Below, one piece after another: positions 1 to 11,262 of a DNA stretch of 64,000 bases. The DNA lies in NCBI GenBank assembly GCA_963422465.1, contig OY730174.1:1550001-1614000 (forward strand). The letters run 5' to 3'. The translations under genes and the position numbers were made by a program. The DNA comes from Lichina pygmaea (Eukaryota; Ascomycota; Lichinomycetes; Lichinales; Lichinaceae). How positions within the stretch are numbered: position 1 is the stretch's first letter; the number at the start of each line of letters is the position of its first letter. The notes under the pieces are model-generated. The model did not search any database. It saw nothing but the letters and a program-made list of their open reading frames with translations, and had not been told where the DNA came from.

Positions 1-61
1 GTGAAGGAGTGAAACTCGGCCTAGACGTAGAAGTGTGGCAAAGACTTGCTAAAGACGTCGG

Positions 62-331
62 TCATGAGTACCAAGACAGCCATACGAGGGCATATGAAAG
101 GCGCTGAAGCAAGCAAATTATTGTAGCGCTAACAAAGCCCTGCAATATTGTATTCCAAAAGCAAGAGGAAGGTGGAGGAGGAGTAGCCTTGAAGTAGGGC
201 TCACATACGGAAGAGAGCTCGCCATATACTTCATCCACTAGGAGTGTACACAGCTCAGCAACGTACTGTTTAGCAACATCAGCAACCCGCTCAATGACGC
301 CAAAGGATGGAGCAACAAATACCTGAGACAT
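62..331 (-). CDS. unrecognised short reading frame at window edge
   Basis: An 89-codon frame on the minus strand opens with ATG at 331. Its middle is amphipathic, with the pattern VADVAKQYVAELCTLLVDEV, and it is followed by a proline run and a hydrophobic tail. The helical part faintly recalls the stalk of dynamin-like GTPases, but no motif proves this, and any 3' exons would lie beyond the window edge. It may be an exon of a gene truncated by the window or a chance frame. No function is assigned. Confidence 0.2.
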   Translation of the reverse strand: MSQVFVAPSFGVIERVADVAKQYVAELCTLLVDEVYGELSSVCEPYFKATPPPPSSCFWNTILQGFVSATIICLLQRLSYALVWLSWYS

Positions 332-643
332 GAAGGGCCTTGCTGGCGCTGACGATCTTCTTGCTTGGAGCGTTGATGTGATTTCAGAAGTCCCAAGTGT
401 GTTGTGTTGCTCATCCTATATTTATGCCGAATTTATGAACGGTAGGTACGTATTAGCATACCGTACGGTACAGTAAGGAGGTTATGCTTGGGCCAGACTT
501 ATGAATGCATTGTATTGATTCTGGCGACTCCGTGATCAGCTCCATCCCAGCAACCACGCCATCGTGACGGCCGCATCAGTATCGTCCCATACCAATTGGG
601 CTTCTTTCTCGCAGTCGACTTATAGCTCTGCGTACTCGACAGG
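332..643. other. spacer upstream of QCR2
   Basis: No gene is seen. A GTAC-rich stretch lies near 445-475. The 3' part should hold the QCR2 promoter and leader. No TATA box is obvious. Confidence 0.5.
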
Positions 644-2208
644 ATGGCCTGGCGACGAGTAATAACTCGCGGCGCCCGGTCCGCGTTCGAACCAAGATGC
701 TGCGCACATCGACCACTCCGAAGAGGACTAGCGACTCCAGCGTCGGGGACATTCCAGTACGAAACCAGCGATGTGGGAGGCATCAAGGTCGCAAGCAGGG
801 ATCTCCCGGGACCTACGGCGATGCTTGGACTGGTGGCACGAGCTGGCACCCGTTACCAGATGTTTCCTGGGTTCGCGGAAGGCTTGGAGAAGTTCGCTTT
901 CAAAGTCCGTTCAAGCGTCATCTCAACCCGCTCTGCCCGGATATGAGCTGACGACTTGGAAAGAACACCACCAAGAGATCGGCATTGCGCATAACGCGCG
1001 AGACAGAGCTGCTCGGGGCTAAGCCGTTCACCCACCACACGCGCGAGAATCTCGTTTTGGGGTTCAAGTTCATGAGAGAAGATCTTCCCTACTTCGTTGA
1101 GCTCTTGGGCGATATTGCGACGAAGACCAAATACACCAGTAACCGCCTCCCGTGTAGCAGATCTCCTGGCCCGAACCTGCTGACACCGCGGCAGCTCATG
1201 AGTTCGACGAGCAGATCCTACCGATCATCAAGCTGTCCCAGAAGTCGCTCCTTGCCAACACCCAAGAAATGTCGATTAACTCGGCCCACGGGACGGCTTT
1301 TCACCGCGGACTCGGCGAGCCGCTTCATCCGACGTCGTCGACGCCTCTGTCAAAGTACCTCAGCGCCGAACGGATTAGCGCCTACGCTTCGTCGGCCTAT
1401 TGCAAACCAAACATCGCGCTGGTCGCCAACGGCGTGGTGCAATCTGATCTCACGAAGTGGACCGACGAGTTCTTCGGCGACGCGGCCAACGACTATCCGT
1501 CGGACCTGCCGTCGCTCGAGAGCCCGCCGAGCAAGTACTACGGCGGAGAGGAGCGTATAGCACATGCGTCCGGGAATACGATGGTCATCGGCTTCCCTGG
1601 GTCGTCCTCCTTCACGGCCGGCAGCACATACAAGCCAGAAATCTCGGTCCTTGCTGCGCTGCTGGGAGGCCGATCAACCATCAAATGGTCGGCGAGTTTT
1701 TCCTTGTTGGCCAATGCGGCTTCGGCGCACCCGGGAGCTACGGTCCGCACCTCACACGCCGTCTATTCTGACGCTGGGCTATTATACGTCACCATCGATG
1801 GATCAGCAAAGGCTGTCCGGGAAGCCGCAAAGGACACGGTCAAGACGATGAAGAAGGTCGCCGCGGGAGACTTCAGCAAGGACGACGTCGCCAAAGCAAT
1901 TGCAAGGGCCAAGTTCGATGCGCTGGAGGCGGGAGAGAACCTGGAGGCGGGTCTCGAGCTGACGGGTGCCGGCCTCATCCACGGTGGTGGTGCGTTCCAG
2001 ATGGACGAGGTCGCGAAGCGGATCGGCGGTGTCAGCTCCGAGCACGTCAAGCAGGTGAGGAAGCGACATCTTCCTGTAGGTCGATGTCTTCTGCTGACAG
2101 GTCGTCATACAGGCTGCCGCAGCAATGCTCAAGGGCAAGGCCACAGTCTCGGCCGTGGGGGATTTGTTCGTCTTACCATTCGCGGAGGAGATTGAGCTCA
2201 ACGTATGA
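644..2208 (+). CDS. QCR2: ubiquinol-cytochrome c reductase core protein 2 (complex III)
   Basis: Core subunit 2 of the mitochondrial bc1 complex, on the matrix side of the inner membrane. Four exons fit: 644-904, 964-1138, 1195-2054 and 2113-2208, giving about 463 residues, normal for the family. The Arg-rich start (MAWRRVITRGARS, then RRGLATPA) looks like a mitochondrial presequence. The M16 peptidase fold follows, but the zinc motif HxxEH is replaced near residues 75-87 by GFAEGLEKFAFK, as expected for the inactive core 2 protein. The second exon gives KRSALRITRETELLGAK, and the last gives AVGDLFVLPFAEEIELNV, both typical of QCR2. Introns are 55-60 bp. The first donor is GTCCGT, which is weak but the only one that keeps frame. 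ATP15 follows on the same strand 394 bp downstream. Confidence 0.93.
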
Positions 2209-2602
2209 ACCCTTGATTTCTTGTAGACTTGTGGGCACCGATTTCAGTGTATATTAGCGGCAGAAGAAGCTAGTGGCGGATGATGTCCTGTGCCTGCTAC
2301 AATTTGGCCAGCAATGGTAGTATCTTCGTGTTCAATCGAGGCGCTGCAGTTGCAAGTTGACGTAGCTAAAGGGATAGTATGCTAAGAAGCCTGCAAGACG
2401 AGTGCTGGGACGTGGAGACCGGCTTATGTAATCACAGCTCTACCGTACCTATTCCGCACTGCTCCGTATGTACTGTACGTACGTACCTCACCAGTAGCTC
2501 CGGACGATCGTGCTCATCTACCATCGTCCAAACCCCTGTGCCGCACCCGTTGCCGAAGCATCGTCATCCGTTCAAAAGGCTCAGCTAAGAGCTTCCCTCG
2601 AG
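2209..2602. other. QCR2-ATP15 spacer
   Basis: No gene is seen. It holds the QCR2 3' end and presumably the ATP15 promoter. A GTACGTACGTACC string lies near 2475-2487. Confidence 0.5.
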
Positions 2603-2943
2603 ATGTCTTTTGCGTGGAAGGAGGCCGGATTGACGTAGGTATCTCCGCTTGCTCTCGTTGCGCTTCGCTGAACGACGTCTAGCTACAACCGGTACCTGTC
2701 GGCCTGTGCCCGAGTCGTCCGGCGAAGTCTGAAGGAAGAGGCTCGATTGCAAGCAGAGCGAAGAGGCGACATGGACCTGAAGTTCGCGAGATGGGAGGTG
2801 AGCGTTATCCTGCCTTCGGTCGTGTAAATGGGGGATTCTGAAAGCGATCTCGACGACAGAATGGCAAGCAGGGCAAGCAGGGCGAAGTGAGGCCAGTCGC
2901 GAGTACCGTCGCGAGCGGAACACAAGCTAGTGCTGGCGCATAA
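2603..2943 (+). CDS. ATP15: F1-ATP synthase epsilon subunit
   Basis: Small central-stalk subunit of mitochondrial F1-ATP synthase. Three exons join in frame: 2603-2634, 2683-2797 and 2860-2943. They give 76 residues, close to the usual 60-75. The start MSFAWKEAGLTYNRYLSACA matches the conserved family start (W-K/R-x-A-G-x-x-Y). A charged helix follows (RRSLKEEARLQAERRGDMDL), then a loose tail with a GKQGKQG repeat. The gene is too short and too split to be obvious in any single frame. The match at the N terminus and the length make the call firm. Its place just behind QCR2 puts two respiratory-chain genes side by side. Confidence 0.9.
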
Positions 2944-3228
2944 GGGCAGTCGTGATGGCTCGATTCAAGAAGCGCCGACGGCATTCACGAAGTGGCTTTA
3001 GATGTACATTACTAGCCTGTCATTGACTGCTTCCATCAGTAACTCCGACGTGGCTCGTCCACATCCAACGGTGGCAGCATCGTGCAGGACAGTAGGCAGC
3101 GGCGACTAAGCGCACAGACTTGCAATTGAAGAGGCTCAATCGAGGCTCACTGTTGACATTGATAAAGTTCGCCTCATATCATCTCAAAGCGTGAGATATT
3201 GAGACCTACAATCTAGAATCGCTTCGAT

Positions 3229-6200
3229 ATGTGTGATGTTGCGGTTACCGGTAAGCCATGTACTAGTCATCCCCTGCGAGCCGCAATAGCCAACACAACA
3301 GAGCATCTACAGATACTGCAGACGACAATGCACGTCAAAGGTCTCCCCCTCGGTTCTCCCGGCCAGCAGCGTCGGCCGTGGCCAAGACAACACGAGTCCG
3401 CAGCGGCGGGTTGACAACAAGAGACGTAACTCGGGAGTTCACGGATGCAGCGAACGGTGAGTGTAGGAGGGCCGGCTCTGATACGGCCTGAGCTGGGCTG
3501 ACCCAGTGCATAGCGCTGCCCGTTGGTGTCCTGGTCAAAGATGAATACTTTACGCTGTACGAGTCCGTCGGGGCCCTCGAGGTAGGGGATCGGTTGATGC
3601 ATTCCCAACTAGAACTTTACACCGACATGCGGCTGATGGCACGAGTAGATGATGGACCCCAAGCTCGATAGCGGCTATGTGGCCCCTGGAGAGACGCTGG
3701 ACGATGAATTCGATCCCCTTCGGCAGCTGTCACCAAGCCAGATCGTCGGTATTATGGACCAGCTGACATGTCAAGAAGTGGGTCGCACGGGACATTGATC
3801 ACCATGCCCTCGCTGGACCTGGATTGACTCTTATCACGATTGCAGGCGGCGTGGCACATGGGTAGCCCATTATCTCAAACACTGTTCACGTCGCTGTACC
3901 TGCACAGGCTGCTTGACCGGGCTCAGAACTCATTAGAGGACATTCGCTTTGAGGGACCGGGAGATGGCCAGGAACCGGGCGGCTCCATGATATGTCTTGT
4001 GCTGCGCGCGTACTGCGTGGGACTAATCAAGTGCTGTGACCTGGTTCACAGGATGATTGGCATGCAAAGCTGTTACGAGGTCTGTTCTGAAGCCTGTTGC
4101 AGGAGCGTCCGATGCTGATCGACGGAGGTGTTCAGGATGAGGACTTTGTGACCCACCTTTACAATCGGAATCTTCTCACGAGCATTTCAGAAGAGGAGAT
4201 TCTACAGCTGCTTGAAGAGGCTACCAAATGGCTCGCTAAGGTGGATGTAGCTCAGCCTCAAGAAATGAAGACTGCTCTGACCCACAGGCTCAGTCTTCGG
4301 AAAGCATTTCTTGAGTCACTCGCGCATGCACTTCGACCTACAGTCTCTGCTGAATGGGCAAAATGCAACGAGCTCTTGGAGAGCGTCAGGTCTACAGCTC
4401 GACTTGGGAGCTGGGTCCCCGCTGCGTTCTCTGCCAAGTTGCAGCGTAAGCTTGCGAGCACGGTTCCGCCCCGACCAATGGTCACACTGGATCTGCCATC
4501 TGCGCTGGCATTCTTCCAAAGGCTCTGCCAAGATAGCTACGATGTCCATGCGCTGCAGAAACCGTACGGTAGCAATGAACTTAAGGTGAAGCACCCCCCT
4601 CGAGCTTCCACAACCTGCTCTCACTCGAATCCTTGACTGCAGGCGTTCATCTGGATCGTACAGTTACGAAAGCCGCAGCCTACCGTGTACGTACGAGCGC
4701 TGTTGCAGTCTCGGGTAGCCGAGCCTGTCGACCACAAAGTCCGACAAGCCATCATGAAGCAGCTGCTGTTCGACGACCTTGCCGAGATAGTCCTTCCGGC
4801 GGATGTCTTGCTCGACGAACGAAACGCAGATGTCGAGCTACCGGGAGACCCACGATTCGAAATGGTCAAGGGAATGGATGACTTTGCATCGAGAGCTTGC
4901 CAGGTATGCTCCGTCTAGCTTGGTTGGCTATGAGCCCGTAACACTAAGATTCCTAGCCCTACGACGACTTCTTCCGCCTCATGTGTCAGAATCGATCCAG
5001 AGCCCGTAGGCTGCTCACCCACGGCATTGTCTGCTGGGACAATCTTCAGTTTGATGTGCGTATTGCCTGCTTCTTTCGGCCCAAGTCCAGCACCGCCGAG
5101 ACTAACACGTTCAGGCTGAAGATATGGATGCCGAGCTTCGCCGGCACACGAGGGAAGAGCCAACCTCGCTCCCTGGCCAGCTCCAGGGCGCGGAAGGACA
5201 AACGTTCGCGTTTCCGTTGTCGTCGTGGGTATACTACCACAAGCTGCGCCAGATGGAGTGGATTGTCCAGCTGGGCTTCGAGCTTGACGTGTACCAGCCC
5301 GACGAGTTGGCCCAGATGTACTGGTGGGTGTACTCGTCGCATTGTCCACTGAACATGGCATTTTCACCTGGGCGGCATGTTGACGTGAAGGGTAGGTATC
5401 TGCATCACCTCCTACAGACACGAATCACCCATCTGGAGCGGATTCGGTGGTTCCTCATACGGAAACTGCCCGGTAATGTCGGTCTCGTCGGCGAGGACGC
5501 CCCTGTAGAAGTCGGGAAGGCGGCTGCATACATCGATTTCTTGATGGGCGAAGCAGCTGCATATCAGGACTTTGCTTACGGCATGTTTTGTGTGAGGAAA
5601 TAGAGTCTCTCTACGGTGCCTCGCAGCTGGGTTCACCACTCGTGCTATACTATCTACTCTTGATGGCTTTACTAACGGTGCTGTTCTCTGGATTGAAAGC
5701 TGTACACCGTGCTTCTGCGTCTTCGTCTGATAACGGCTCCGCCACGGCCTTATAGCAGCGATGCCTTACGCTACGAAGTCCGTTTTCGACCCTTGCTAGC
5801 CGTCGATCTTCCGGATCGTATTCCGTTTGAGCAGTACAGATCCTACGTTGAGATGAGCGATGAGCCGGTGCGTTGCTACTCTGGTTACTTTTGTCATCCG
5901 GGCATACGTCTTCATTCTCCTTCCTCCTAGGACTGCTGCAGCTGCTCTTGCGGAAGTGAAGACAAACCAGACGTTGCTCATCAGGTTCCTCGATACCACG
6001 CTAACAAAGCCCTCTAGACCTCGGCGGTACTCTTGTGCAGCGTCTCCTCGATATCTTCAGCGCGCAAAGGCCTCGAGCGGCTCAGCAAGCTCGACGGCGC
6101 CGCCATGGAGAAGAGCCATGTCCGACTATGCGCCGACGAATGGAAAGACGACGTCAAGAACGCGCTGCGAGCATGCATCGCCACCAGTCTCGTGCTCAGC

Positions 6201-6536
6201 ACGCTCGAAAAGGCCCTGACGCCAGACGTTCTCAACCTGTTCTTCGCCCTCTCCCTCGACGACGACGGCGATGCTGGCGTAGACAAAGATGACGGTGCCA
6301 CAGAAGGCGACCGTCCTAGGGAGCAAAGGAGGCGTGGAGTAGAGGTCGTGCCCGATGGCGCTGACGGTGTCAACGGCGTCGACAACAACAGCACGAAGAG
6401 GGTCGTGCAGGAACTGCAAGATCGCGTCAGGCTGAAGGTGAACGTCAAGGGAAATAGCGCGGCAAGGGAAGCGGGCGAGAAGGTATATCACGACTGGTGG
6501 ATCATTCCATGCGTGACCCGTCTCGCCGAGACTTGA
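3229..6536 (+). CDS. MAK10: NatC N-alpha-acetyltransferase auxiliary subunit Mak10 (NAA35)
   Basis: Auxiliary, ribosome-anchoring subunit of the NatC N-terminal acetyltransferase. Twelve exons fit in frame: 3229-3250, 3313-3456, 3514-3581, 3649-3777, 3846-4079, 4136-4585, 4643-4903, 4957-5055, 5115-5323, 5396-5591, 5700-5867 and 6018-6536, for about 832 residues. Diagnostic stretches in order are DVTREFTDAAN, LVKDEYFTLYESVGALE, MMDPKLDSGYVAPGE, AAWHMGSPLSQTLFTSLY, LRAYCVGLIKCCDLVH, EDFVTHLYNRNLL and GFELDVYQPDELAQMYW. The C terminus (SSARKGLERLSKLD ... YHDWWIIP) is looser, as usual. Two points are uncertain: the first 22-nt exon, and whether 5868-6017 is one intron or hides a small exon at 5931. 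The last intron ends with a good branch site and acceptor (CTAACAAAGCCCTCTAG). Confidence 0.88.
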
Positions 6537-7548
6537 CGCGCGTACTCTACTCTTTACACAAACCCGTCTTCTCTTGTTCTCATAAAATTTGCTCCCCCAC
6601 CCACCCCTTCCCAACTCGACCTGTCTTCCGCCGAACATAAGTATCTTGACCTTGGGATAGGCGGTCAACATATCAAGAAGTAGTACCATATCACCATCGT
6701 GCTATCTCAACACCATATCTAGCTAGCTAACTAGCTATTTTATACTTGATCGCAAGAGAACTGAAGCCTGCGAACCCCCACCCCCTCTCATACAGCATCT
6801 GTATATGGTAGATCGTCGACGTAAGTCACCGTATATACTGTACGGTACTGTACTGTAGGTCCGAAAAGCCCTACGGTAAGGAACGAGAGGGAGCCCCCTC
6901 TTCGACCTCCGACCCCCGACCCCCGATGGGCTACCTAATCACAGTAACTAGATTGGGGCTACAGAACTGGTAGTCGTCATCCTAGGCCATGCCGCACAGC
7001 GGAAATCGCGACGGCACGAAAGAGATTTTGTTAGAAGGATGTTTTGGCAGGCGGCGGCGGCGGCGGCGGTGTCATCGTCGAGGAACAAAGGGTCGAGGTC
7101 GTCGAGCAAAGGGTCGAGATCGAGGGGGGGGGGTCGTTGTGGTGGTCGAAGTTGTTGCATGTGTTCTCTCGTACGTACGGTACGGTACGTACCGCTCGTA
7201 CCTACGAGCACAGCTCGATGCTTGCTGTTCAATGTTCGCTGTTCGAGGTTCGATGTCCGCTGTTTGCTGTTTCAATTAGGCTCAATGAGAACCCAGCTCG
7301 CGCAGAAGCAACGGTTTCAAGAGCTACGGTACAGAAGTATTCTCGTACTGTACGAGTACAGCTCCGAGAGAACAAGTCGCGTGCGTGTTCTGATCAACAC
7401 CGTCAGGCGAGACTGAGGGAAGGAGACTGGAGAACAAGACTTCAAGGACAACACGACTGGAGCCTGAAAGAACAAGAAGGACAACCCGGTCCAAGAAGAA
7501 AGGAAAGGAAGAAAGAAAGAGAGAATAGGAACTTCCGGACGATCGAAA
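6537..7548. other. low-complexity spacer upstream of the DsbA-like gene
   Basis: No gene is supported. It holds a CT-rich stretch, repeated CTAGCTAG near 6718-6735, GTAC strings at 6835-6860 and 7165-7215, a (GGC)n run near 7050-7070, a ten-G run near 7120, and a purine-rich leader (GAAGAAAGGAAAGGAAG) just before the next ATG. Long reading frames here are driven by the skewed composition. Confidence 0.5.
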
Positions 7549-8463
7549 ATGACCGTCTTTCGAATCGACATCGTCTCGGATACAATGTGCCCGTGGTGCC
7601 TGATCGGGTCGCGCAAGCTGTCGGCCGCGATAGCGCAGTACGGGGCGCGGCGCGCGATGGCGGCGTCGGCATCGGCGTCGGTGGAGGACCGACACGACGA
7701 TACCTTTGACGTGAGCTGGCACGCGTACGAGCTGCAGACGCAGGCGGGGCTGGAGCAGTTTGCAGCGGCAGCGGCAGCGGGGGCGGGGACGGGCACGGGC
7801 ACGGGCACGGGCACGGGCACGGGCACGGGCACGGGCACTGGGACGGGAACTGCGACGGGAACTACGACGGCGAGAAGAAGCGTCGACAAGCGCGAGTACT
7901 TCGCGGCCAAGTACGGGGCCGCGCGGCTGGGGCAGATGGAGCAGATGATGCGGGCCGCCGGCGACGAGGTCGGGGTGGCGTTCCGGTTCGGCGGCCGCAC
8001 GGGCAGCTCGAGGGATTCGCATCGGTTGATCGCGCTCGCGAAGCGGTCGGGACGCGGCGCGGAGCGCGGCGCCCGGCACAGCGAGGGGGGCGACAGCGCA
8101 AAGGGCGGCGGCGGTAGCAGCGGTAGCCGCGAGAAGGAGAACAAAGTCGAGAACGCCGTCGTCGACGCTCTCTTCCGCGCTTACTTCGAGCAAGAGCTCG
8201 ACATCACGGACCGCGACGTGCTGGCGCGGCTCGGCGTCGAGGCCGGCCTCGATCTCGACGAGGGCGCCGTGCGCGACTGGCTGGAAGGCGACGGCGGGGC
8301 CGACGAGGTCGATCGCGACGTCCAGGCCGCCGTCGCGCGCGGCATCTCCGCCGTCCCGCACTTTACCGTCCAGGGCAGATACCGTCTGTCCGGCGCGGTC
8401 GACTCGGACGTCTTTGTGCGCTTGTTCGAGGAGATTCACGATGCTGGGCAAGGGGGTTGTTGA
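7549..8463 (+). CDS. DsbA-family (FrnE-like) thioredoxin-fold oxidoreductase with repeat insertion
   Basis: Likely thiol-disulfide oxidoreductase or isomerase of the DSBA/FrnE family. It is a single exon of 304 residues. The start MTVFRIDIVSDTMCPWCLIG carries the CPWC active site at residues 14-17. VDKREYFAAKYG, the FRFGGRT..SHRLI segment, a helical region (VVDALFRAYFEQELDITDRD) and the cis-proline loop GISAVPHF follow in family order. Two insertions are unusual. Near residues 78-105 a GGGCAC hexanucleotide repeat encodes a Gly-Thr run of about ten units, between the WHAYEL strand and VDKREYF. A Gly/Ser/Arg-rich stretch follows the SHRLIALAK helix. No signal peptide is seen, so a cytosolic location is likely. 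The substrate is unknown. Confidence 0.85.
   Translation: MTVFRIDIVSDTMCPWCLIGSRKLSAAIAQYGARRAMAASASASVEDRHDDTFDVSWHAYELQTQAGLEQFAAAAAAGAGTGTGTGTGTGTGTGTGTGTGTATGTTTARRSVDKREYFAAKYGAARLGQMEQMMRAAGDEVGVAFRFGGRTGSSRDSHRLIALAKRSGRGAERGARHSEGGDSAKGGGGSSGSREKENKVENAVVDALFRAYFEQELDITDRDVLARLGVEAGLDLDEGAVRDWLEGDGGADEVDRDVQAAVARGISAVPHFTVQGRYRLSGAVDSDVFVRLFEEIHDAGQGGC
7787..7838 (+). repeat. GGGCAC hexanucleotide microsatellite in coding sequence
   Basis: About eight tandem ACGGGC units lie inside the DsbA-like gene and encode alternating Gly and Thr. Being a multiple of three, gains or losses of units change protein length without breaking the frame. Confidence 0.9.
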
Positions 8464-8818
8464 TGAGGGTTGATGATGAGTGTTGAATGTTCAAGGATGA
8501 GAAATGTCTTTCAGAAACACCCATATCATGTCAAGATTATCCTCCCTAGCAGGTATGCATCAACAGTGACTTTGTTCTTCAAGTTGAGATGCCTTGAGAC
8601 AGATGAAGAATATGATATCCGAATAAGATTATACATCAACGTCGTTTGAAGCAGCATCGGACCAAGAGAAGAGAGAAGTAGATGCGGTACGAGGCATACA
8701 CTGCTCTATTTTGTTGAAGGAAATCGTCTCCTTCTCAGAGCCCGGTTTGTTGATGAAAGGTGCGTTCAAAATCGAAAAAAGAGATGAGATGAGGCAAACG
8801 AGATGTGCGGTACATCCC
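8464..8818. other. convergent 3' spacer
   Basis: It lies between the 3' ends of the DsbA-like gene and the acyl-CoA synthetase gene. No gene is seen. It is AT-richer than its neighbours and should hold both polyadenylation regions. Confidence 0.5.
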
Positions 8819-11262
8819 CTAGAGCTTTGATTTGATCGCCTGCTTCTCGGCTGCTCCGTCCCACACCCGAGACGACGTGGAAGCACCGTTCAACTCCTCG
8901 TACAGTCGTTCGAGGTCGGCTCGGTATCTCTTGGCCGATTGCGGCCGTTTGAGTTTGAGACTGGTGGTCGACAAGAGATCAGCTTCGGTCTTCAACGCTG
9001 TTGGGACGATTTGAGATATGAATAATGGGACAAGAAGGGTGTAAAGGGTCTCGGACGCGGATCGTAGAAGACATCGAAAGACCCCTGACATACGTAGGAG
9101 TGAGGAGCTCGTTCTCGATGGTAAAAGGCTCGAGGTAGAGGTAGCAGTTCCGGACCCGCTCGTAGCCGTTGAACCGGCTCTTCTTGGCGACGCGGTCGAG
9201 CTCCTGCAGAACCGCCTTCCGCACCCCGACGTCCTGTGCGACGGCGAGCAAGCCGGGCTTGTCCGCCGCCGAGAGCTGGGCTCCGCCGCCCAAGACCCTC
9301 TGCGCGAACGGCGCGAACGTGTCGGGGTCGACGCCGAAGATCGCGACGAGGTGGTCCTTGCTACTCTCGCCGTGCACGTACGCCTGCGCAAGCCAGGAGC
9401 AGTTCGCGAGGTAGACGTTCTCGATGCGCTCGGGGCTGATGTACTCGCCGTGGGCCAGCTTCATCACGTTCTTGACCCGGTCGACGACGGCGAAGCGGCC
9501 GAGCTCGTCGACGGAGCAGATGTCGCCCGTGCGGAACCAACCGTCGGGGAGGATGGCCTTCCGCGTCTCGGCCTCGTCCCGGAAGTACTCCCGGAACAGG
9601 GCGTTCCCGCGAAGGAGCAACTCGCCGCGCGGACGAGGCGTATCCGTGTGCAGGTACTCCATCTCGGGCACGTCCATGAGACAGGCTTCCATGCAAGGCG
9701 CCACGGCGCCGCAGGTGCCGGCGGACATATCGCCCGGCTGCTGCGCGAGTCCGACGGCGTACGTCTCCGTCAGGCCGTAGCCTTGGAGGAAGTGGTTGCC
9801 AAAGACGACTCGAAGGAACTGCTGCAGACCGGGATCGAGCGGCGCGGACCCGGACACCATCAGGTCGACCCGATCCATGCCAAGGGCCGCGGTCACCTTG
9901 CGACCCCAGATCCGGTCGTAGACGGCATGCGTGTTCCTGCCCGAGGACTCCAGATTCGCAAGCTTCGTCGAGACGATATGCCGCGACAGAGCGCCCTTGA
10001 GCCCCGTTTGCTCAACGGTCGCCGCTCGGACGCCGCTGCCGAAGCGGTTGTAGAGCCGAGGCACGGAGAGAAACTTGGTCGGTCTGAGCAGCTTGATGTC
10101 GTCAACCAGCTCGAGGATGTTGCCGTGGAAGAAGCCAATCTGCGAGCCGGCCCACAGAGCGTTGTGCTGGGCGACACGTTCGTAGATGTGGGCGAGTGGG
10201 AGGTACGAGCAGAAGACGTCCGAGGGGCCCAGAGGGATCGTGACCCGACCGCTGGAGGCGGCAGCAACGGCGTTTGCGTGCGTTAGGACCACACCCTTGG
10301 GGTTGCCCGTGGTCCCAGAAGTGTAGTTGACGGTCACAATGTCTTCAGGCCGCGGAGGAAGCTGCGGATGCGGGTGGCTCCTGCCCAGCTCTTCGACGTC
10401 GCCGATATGGTAGATCTGCACTCCGACTTCCGCGGCCCACGCGCCGAGTATGGTCGCTCTGCTGTGCTCGGGGATGCCGCCGTCGTCGAGGGGGTCCAAC
10501 GACACGATGAGCTTGAGGGTCGGGCATCTCGACCTCAGCCGGAGAAGGCTGGGAACGTGGTTCAGACTCGTGACGACGCAGGTCAAGGTGGCGTGGTTGA
10601 CGATGTACTCGGCGACGTCCGGCCCGAGCGTGTCGTAGATGGAGACCGAAAACAGCGACTGGGACATGCAGGCGAGGTCTTTCTTCGTCAGCTTGTCACC
10701 AAGTCTCGCAGACCCGAGTTCCGCAAGCACGCACCCGTAACCTGCCAGTCTGGTCTGTTCTGACACCATAGCCCCACACCATACTGCGTTCCGGTGACGC
10801 CGACTCGCCGATGCAGCTCGACCAAGCCAGCACCAAAGTCATTCTTCCGTCGCTGCACGGTGCCGTAGTCGATCCATTGATATGGCCCAAAGGTCTTGGT
10901 GGACGTGTCGTACGGACGATGTCCTAAGCAGTGATGTGTAGGCAGCCGCTGAGCTGGTGAACGGAGTTAGCGTGGCCAATGCGCCGAGTCACTGAGTGCA
11001 GTACCTGCAGATTCGAACAGTTCGAGAGCACTGGTGACCTGGAACGGGCAGGTTAGCGCCTCGTTCGACCAGAGAAGATGCGATAGCTTACAGCTGGATC
11101 GACGGTCTTCAGTAGTGCGTCTTGATACCTCCAATGCCTATAGACAGCCGTCCGCGCATCTTTCTGAGAGCCGGGGATGGCCACGCTATAGGGCGTGCCG
11201 GGAGGTGGAGGCCCGACGAGTTCCTTCACTCGCTCAGCGACGTCGAATCCGGAAGCGGCCAT
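8819..11262 (-). CDS. long-chain acyl-CoA synthetase, peroxisomal type (C-terminal SKL)
   Basis: Activates fatty acids to acyl-CoA with ATP. Five exons join in frame from the minus strand: 11262-11092, 11038-11005, 10923-10735, 10678-9094 and 8960-8819, for 706 residues. The start MAASGFDVAERVKELVGPPP is the family N terminus, and WIDYGTVQRRKNDFGAGLVE follows. The AMP-binding P-loop YTSGTTGNPKG lies near residues 249-259 and YGLTE near 432. The FACS signature DGWFRTGD to GEYISPERIENVY spans about 510-553. The C terminus LKLKRPQSAKRY ends in IKSKL, a type 1 peroxisomal targeting signal. That points to beta-oxidation rather than lipid synthesis, and resembles the FAA1/FAA4 family by sequence but not by address. 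Introns are 50-133 bp with clear donors (GTGCGT, GTATGT, GTAAGC). Confidence 0.93.

Noticed and set aside
5931-5985. An extra exon of MAK10 coding a Cys-rich DCCSCSCG stretch
   Set aside because: It keeps phase but adds a sequence unlike the family. Treating 5868-6017 as one intron joins SDEP to TSAVLL and fits better, though RNA would settle it.
7324-8451. Long minus-strand frames (up to 375 codons) opposite the DsbA-like gene
   Set aside because: They mirror a GC-rich coding region and the GGGCAC repeat, with Arg/Ala-rich runs and no motif.
9351-10286. 311-codon plus-strand frame opposite the acyl-CoA synthetase
   Set aside because: Antisense shadow of a conserved exon. The minus strand carries all family motifs.
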